Source: Pycnopodia helianthoides (taxonomy: Eukaryota > Echinodermata > Asteroidea > Forcipulatida > Asteriidae). Taken from it: 64,000 bases of DNA. How positions within the stretch are numbered: the stretch's first letter is position 1; every line of letters begins with the position of its first letter. Below, one piece after another: positions 59,353 through 64,000 of this stretch. The notes beneath the pieces are model-generated. The model ran no database searches. It had not been told where the DNA came from and worked only from the letters and a program-made list of their open reading frames with translations. The DNA lies in the NCBI GenBank assembly GCA_032158295.1, contig CM063261.1, forward strand, positions 2,728,001 to 2,792,000, written 5' to 3'. The position numbers and the translations under genes were made by a program.

Positions 59353-61215
59353 ATATTTGCAAGACACAAAATCGCTCTAAAATAAAAAAAATTGAAAAAC
59401 AATTTAGAACAATCGGTTTATAATTTCTTAAATGGACGTGCGGAAATGTCTTCAAAGACAAAAATTCCAATCACTCCAGCCAATTTGGTTTTATGGTGAT
59501 AATTCGCAGCAATACACACACAGAAATCTCCAATTACATTCACCTCCTTCCCTAGTACGTGGGCAACTCACATAATAGCATTTTCACTATTGCGTTTAAA
59601 AAAAAAGGGGCTTCTTCTTTTTTTGTACAAAAGGCGGAAAAAAAATTCCAACAATATCTATTCGATGTTAGAAATACCTCATCTGCCCGCAATCGCCCCC
59701 GATCCAATAGTTTCAGAATAAAAGGGAAGAAGCGTTGCCAGAAGCCTACCCATTTGATCTTAAAGAATAAGACTGATGTTCAACCTCATCTTTCATTATC
59801 TTCTCGTCTCAAGTGGGGGTTCAATTTCTATTCAACTTCCTTACCACGAGATGCTTTCTTACGACTCCGTGGTATTGGATTATGATGGCTGAGGTTTTAG
59901 GATAAAGTTACCGCTTTTCATATTTTTTTATATTTTTTGACAAGAGGAATGCATAATAGCGTAGGCTTGGCGAGTGGGCAGAGGATCTGTTCAGATCTGA
60001 CCAAGTAGGACTTTTTAGGTCTTGCAGGGTGACTGCTTACGCACACAGAGACAGGAGACCCTCGATCAAACAAACAAAAAATCATCCCACTCACTTAAAT
60101 TCTGTGTTACCTAGGGGGTGCCGTTTAGCAAATTATAATCAGGTGTGCTTCAAAGATCAATTTGCCATGACTAAAGACCACTCATGTTGATGTAATTTTC
60201 TAACTGCACACCTCTGTGCACATTCTGTAGTTTCCACCGAGCAAAATTATACATCAAATCAGATTTTAAACAAATTTATAACGGTGTGTCTATAAATTTG
60301 TGCATGACTGACTTTGTTCTATTAGGAGGGGGGGGGGGGAACTTACCCATTTTCATACTCGTGAATATTATCATTAATTTTTTTTTTAATGTTGCAGTTA
60401 AACATTTTTCTTTAAGCGTATTTCGTTACTTTACAGCCGAAATTGTTAAGTATGTGTAAATTAATCTCATTGGAATTTCGACATGGGATTAACATGGGTT
60501 TTTCCAAATGCCATAAGGTTCCCGTTATGACACACATGTATCTCAATCTTAGTGTTACATTACCACAGATGACTGCCTTCTGCATTTGCTGGGTTTGAAC
60601 TGTGACATTTAGTCACTCTTAAAAATACACCTATAAGAACTAACAGAGGGACATTCACCGGTCGTGATCTGTAAATAGTGATAGAATTGTATGGCCAGAC
60701 AAAATAAATAATTGTTTATCGCATCAACCCATAAAATATTTTGAAAGACCCACCATAAATTGGGTAGGAGAGGGCGAGGTGATTACTAATTCTGTGGGTT
60801 ACGGGACCAACATAGTCCCAACCATGCTGAGTTGTACGCGTGCGAAATTCCGTTTCTTCAAAAGCGTGGTTTTTAAAAATTATCTCATATTATTGGGATT
60901 TATTTTATTTCAATGTTAATTTTAACAAGTTTATGAAACCTGAATTTGTCATTTAAACAAATTGCTACGGGTATTTTAATTCTCCAAAATTTTTGTATAA
61001 ATGGATTTAAAAAAAGATGATTTGATTCAATAGAAAAAATTAGCCTTCTCTCAAGTTGTTTTCTCATTGTCACTATATTTGCGAGACTTGCACAGTCTAT
61101 TGCCCCTGAATTTTGAAACCCAAGTCTGACATTATAAACCTTGTAAGCGCAACGATCGTTAAACAGAACAATCTCGCTTAGCATAAACAGGTTACCAGAC
61201 AAAATGCCATATACA

Positions 61216-61551
61216 TTAAAGGCCCTGTACACTATTGGTAAGATCGAAAAACACAATGTTCACAGATTCACACATAACTTACATGAATTAAAGTAAGTAA
61301 TGGTAGAAAGGGTTCCTTAAAATATTTCTGCCTAAAATGCTATCGTTTCTGAGAAACGGTAAAACAATAGTAATTATCGCGCGCGATAATTTGAAAAAAC
61401 AGAAAACAGATTTCCTTTCACTATTTTCTCGTGACCTCGATGACCAATTGAGCTCAAACTTTCACAGGTTTGTTTGTTCATGCATATGTTTAATCACACA
61501 AAATGTGGACACTGATTTTGAGCTGTTACCAAAAGTGTACAATACCTTTAA
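61216..61551 (+). mobile_element. Related MITE, 'CTGTACACTATTGGTAA' family
   Basis: 336 bp with ends TTAAAGGCCCTGTACACTAT and AGTGTACAATACCTTTAA. The interior block CTATTTTCTCGTGACC, followed by a degenerate 'CTCAAACTT.CACAGGTTTG' segment, is shared with the 'AACATTACAGAATTGG' family, so the two families are related or exchanged a module. A ~56-bp direct repeat flanks it (61161-61218 and 61550-61605). Confidence 0.8.
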
Positions 61552-62635
61552 ACAGAACAATCTCGCTTAGCATAAACAGGTTACCAGACAAAATGCCATA
61601 CATTAACATAAAATAGGAGGATTTTGTATCCCCGACCCCCCCCCCCAAACCACCCCCACCCACCCACCAATTTCGTTTACACCAGAGAAACCCTTGAATT
61701 TGATTGTAACACGACCTGTGTTTAATTTCATTGAGTGACATGTCCAACCACGTAATTGCAGCTAGGCTCTTTCCAAAATCAATTTATTGACGACCGACCA
61801 AACTCTTCGCTCCTTCCGCAAATGAAAATTTTGATCTTTTGTCCTTCAAGAATGAAATGACAACTTATTTGGCTACGGTTTGAAATGAATCAAGCTACAA
61901 CAACCAAGTAATTGTTTTCAAAGGTACACATACTTTTTTATGGTAAACCTACACGATACAGGCTGTATTTGGGGGTTGTAAATGTTAGTGTTTTTTCGTA
62001 ACTAAATTGGTGGCTAAATTGGTGGGTTTTTATTACAGACCTGTCCTCTTTTTCATACGCAACAAACTCACCACACCACAACCCACACCATAAAGTTTGA
62101 CCACAAGTTGAAGATCTGATTATGTGGTTTTTGTAAGTAATGGGCACCCTGGATCTTAAGTGGGCTAGGGCCAGAGTCCCTTGGGGCAAAATAGCTGCAT
62201 CTTGGGGGTTTTGTCAACCATTTAAAAAAATTCCATCTCCATTGTAGTCCAAACAAACTCCCAGGCCAGAGTTTCAGATTAAATACAGTAAAAACTAAAC
62301 ATCTTGAACTGTCAATCAAATACATGGAACAGCAGCAGGGTCTGAGAAGCACAGCAGCAGTAACAGCACCCTTGATAATGGTAATGCAGCCCTGCCCTTC
62401 TTGGTCCAGTGAGAATGTAAGAGTGGCACGAATCGCACAACAATGCACTCTGCATTGTTCACTCTTGTGTGAATTTTATCTCAGTCTAGAATGCAATAAA
62501 TTATTTTTCGTCTTATTCTTCTTTTAATCGATTCAGTAAATATTGTTTTAACGACAAAGTTAAAAATTGTCAGTTGGTAGTATACATATGAATTGTCACT
62601 GTATTATGTATATTTTATAATTATGCCTAAAATAA

Positions 62636-62730
62636 AACCAGATAATAAACCACAAGGCAAACTGAGTAGGTATATTTTAAATAATTTTGGGGTTAAACAA
62701 ACAAAATGTTGACTAGAGCTTCCCAGGTTT
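62636..62730 (-). mobile_element. tRNA-derived SINE 3' fragment
   Basis: Minus strand: CTCTAGTCAACATTTTG, TTTGTTTAACCCCAAAAT and TTGTGGTTTATTATCTGG at the end. Head missing. It lies 70 bp from an oppositely oriented copy at 62800. Confidence 0.65.
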
Positions 62731-62799
62731 GTATCGTAAACTTGGGTGTGATCCCTGGCTACACGGCAGTTACAGGTTGAAAGGCTTCTGACTAGCACC

Positions 62800-62905
62800 G
62801 AGTTAGAGAGCTCAGTCGGTAGAGCGTTAACACGTTAACTCAGAGGTCTCAGGTTCGAATCCCGCTCTAGTCAATTTTGTCTTCGTTCAACCCAAAATTA
62901 AACCA
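62800..62905 (+). mobile_element. tRNA-derived SINE with well-kept A and B boxes
   Basis: A box GAGCTCAGTCGGTAGAGCG, B box CTCAGGTTCGAATCCCGCTC, then TAGTCAATTTTGTCTTCG and TTCAACCCAAAATTA. A seven-pair acceptor-like stem with wobbles can be drawn (GTTAGAG with CTCTAGT), but the anticodon arm is a plain palindrome (GTTAACACGTTAAC), so this is a SINE head, not a functional tRNA. Confidence 0.75.
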
Positions 62906-63382
62906 GTTAACTTTTCTGTGGTGGAAAAGAGGAAATCTTCACACTGACATGAAAAAAAAAACATCTAAAATCGGAAATGTATTTGAACACTAGATGACCT
63001 CAATTTAACATTCCTTGGATTGTGTAAATGTCCAATAAATATCCAATAAAAAACTGACATCATGCCGTTTAAAATAATGCCGGGGAAACGAGTGCATTAA
63101 AACGCTGGAAGTTTAGATAATGGTACGACAGACATCAAGGAGTCAATGCTACAGTCTTCACTGGATACTACGGGTTGTTTGTTTCTATCAACTCGTCTCT
63201 TGGGAAAATATTAAAAGACTTAAAGGAGTTGGGCCAATGTTCCCCGTTAAACACGGTCCAAAGTTCATGAAATACTTGAACATTTATGAATCTATATAAA
63301 CATCTATTTATATGGCTTTAATTTGATTTTGATTGTGTGCAGTAATGCATGGCTGAACTGACGCACAGCTGAACTAATGAGT

Positions 63383-63767
63383 TTAAAGGGCAAAGTATAC
63401 CTTTGGTTTTTGGAATCGTTCAATTGAATGTAGATATACGATAAAACTAACCTGTGAAAACTTCATTTCAAAAGGTGGTAGCGTTTTTGAGATAATAACG
63501 CCAAAAATCTGGAGCGGTTATGTCCACGCAGGAAGAATAATCCCTCATACATGTCATAGGAATACACAATCTGAGAAACAGTTCTGACAGAAACGTTTCT
63601 CAGATTCAAATTTTGGGGGATAGAAACTTCATCTTTTTCCATTCCACATTATTTTGAATTGAATTCTTCAAAATGCTTCATACTATCGAAAGTTGTTGTA
63701 CTTCTAACCAAGTAAGTTTTCATTGCCATCAATTTTTAGAGCGATTACCATCGTATACCTTCCCTTG
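63383..63767 (+). mobile_element. MITE, 'GTATACCTTTGG' family, copy 2
   Basis: It starts TTAAAGGGCAAAGTATACC and ends with TCGTATACCTTCCCTT, an imperfect terminal inverted repeat. About 385 bp, similar in length and interior to the copy at 44-417 in the reverse direction. No ORF of note. Confidence 0.75.
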
Positions 63768-64000
63768 AGTGCAATAATCTTGTTCTTTAGATCTTTGTCG
63801 GATTCCCCGTAGTGCCGCAGAAAGGTCTAATTCTCATTTTAACAAAAGCCACTTTAAAACTCCTGTCAGCCAAAGATCGGTAACAACATGCCGTACAATG
63901 AGACAAAATCAGAATGAATGCCATCTAAATGAAAGAAGTTGAGGTGTGATTTTCCTATGATGTCTTAGTCAGGTTCCCGTGTAGACAGTGGTGATTAGCA

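Larger units (their letters stand above)
33742..64000 (-). other. CAMK2 intron 2 (partial), no exon recognised
   Basis: About 30 kb upstream of exon 3 in transcript sense. I scanned the minus strand for the glycine-loop exon that must precede exon 3 and did not find it, so the intron probably runs past the right edge. Content is tandem repeats, MITEs, SINEs and low-complexity tracts, listed separately. No other gene is supported. Confidence 0.75.

Noticed and set aside
62068..62448. 126-codon minus-strand open frame
   Set aside because: No motif or family match and no plausible splice partners; a chance open frame.
62805..62875. Functional tRNA gene
   Set aside because: A and B boxes are good but the anticodon arm is a simple palindrome with no proper loop, and a SINE tail follows directly. 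The copies at 53785 and 55568 fail in similar ways.

Overview
The window is eukaryotic, AT-rich, intron-dominated DNA. One protein-coding gene can be supported: a calcium/calmodulin-dependent protein kinase II gene (CAMK2) on the minus strand. Nine exons (786 coding bases, about 1.2% of the window) were placed to the base. They carry residues about 53-314 in human CaMKII-alpha numbering, from the end of the small kinase lobe through the catalytic loop, DFG, activation segment and large lobe to the autoinhibitory/calmodulin-binding segment with Thr286 and Thr305/306. All splice sites are canonical and all phases join cleanly. The exons with the ATP-binding loop and catalytic lysine lie beyond the right edge. 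The linker and the hub (association) domain lie beyond the left edge.

Layout: 1-11078 is intron downstream of exon 12. 11079-33741 holds exons 12 to 3, in that order along the plus strand. 33742-64000 is part of the intron upstream of exon 3. The introns hold dispersed repeats: four copies of a ~380-397 bp inverted-repeat MITE, two related MITE families, several foldback elements, three further short families, and tRNA-derived SINE copies. They also hold tandem repeats with 43 to 247 bp units, long homopolymers, a (TG)18 tract and a pure purine tract. No CRISPR, operon, rRNA or intact tRNA gene was seen.

Organism: the intron-rich kinase gene is clearly metazoan. The combination of TTAAAGG-ended MITEs and tRNA SINEs with a 'GTTCAACCC' tail suggests a marine invertebrate deuterostome, most likely an echinoderm (perhaps a sea star). 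That assignment is inference from general familiarity, not proof.

Best lead: two copies of the same MITE lie in opposite orientation on either side of CAMK2 exons 5/6 and 7. This is the arrangement known to promote back-splicing, so a 242-nt circular RNA is predicted. Other leads are the missing oxidation-sensitive Met-Met pair next to Thr286, a cluster of nuclear-receptor half-sites and a perfect DR1 site in the downstream intron, and a foldback landscape that could make long double-stranded RNA. I did not find a convincing new multi-gene system.
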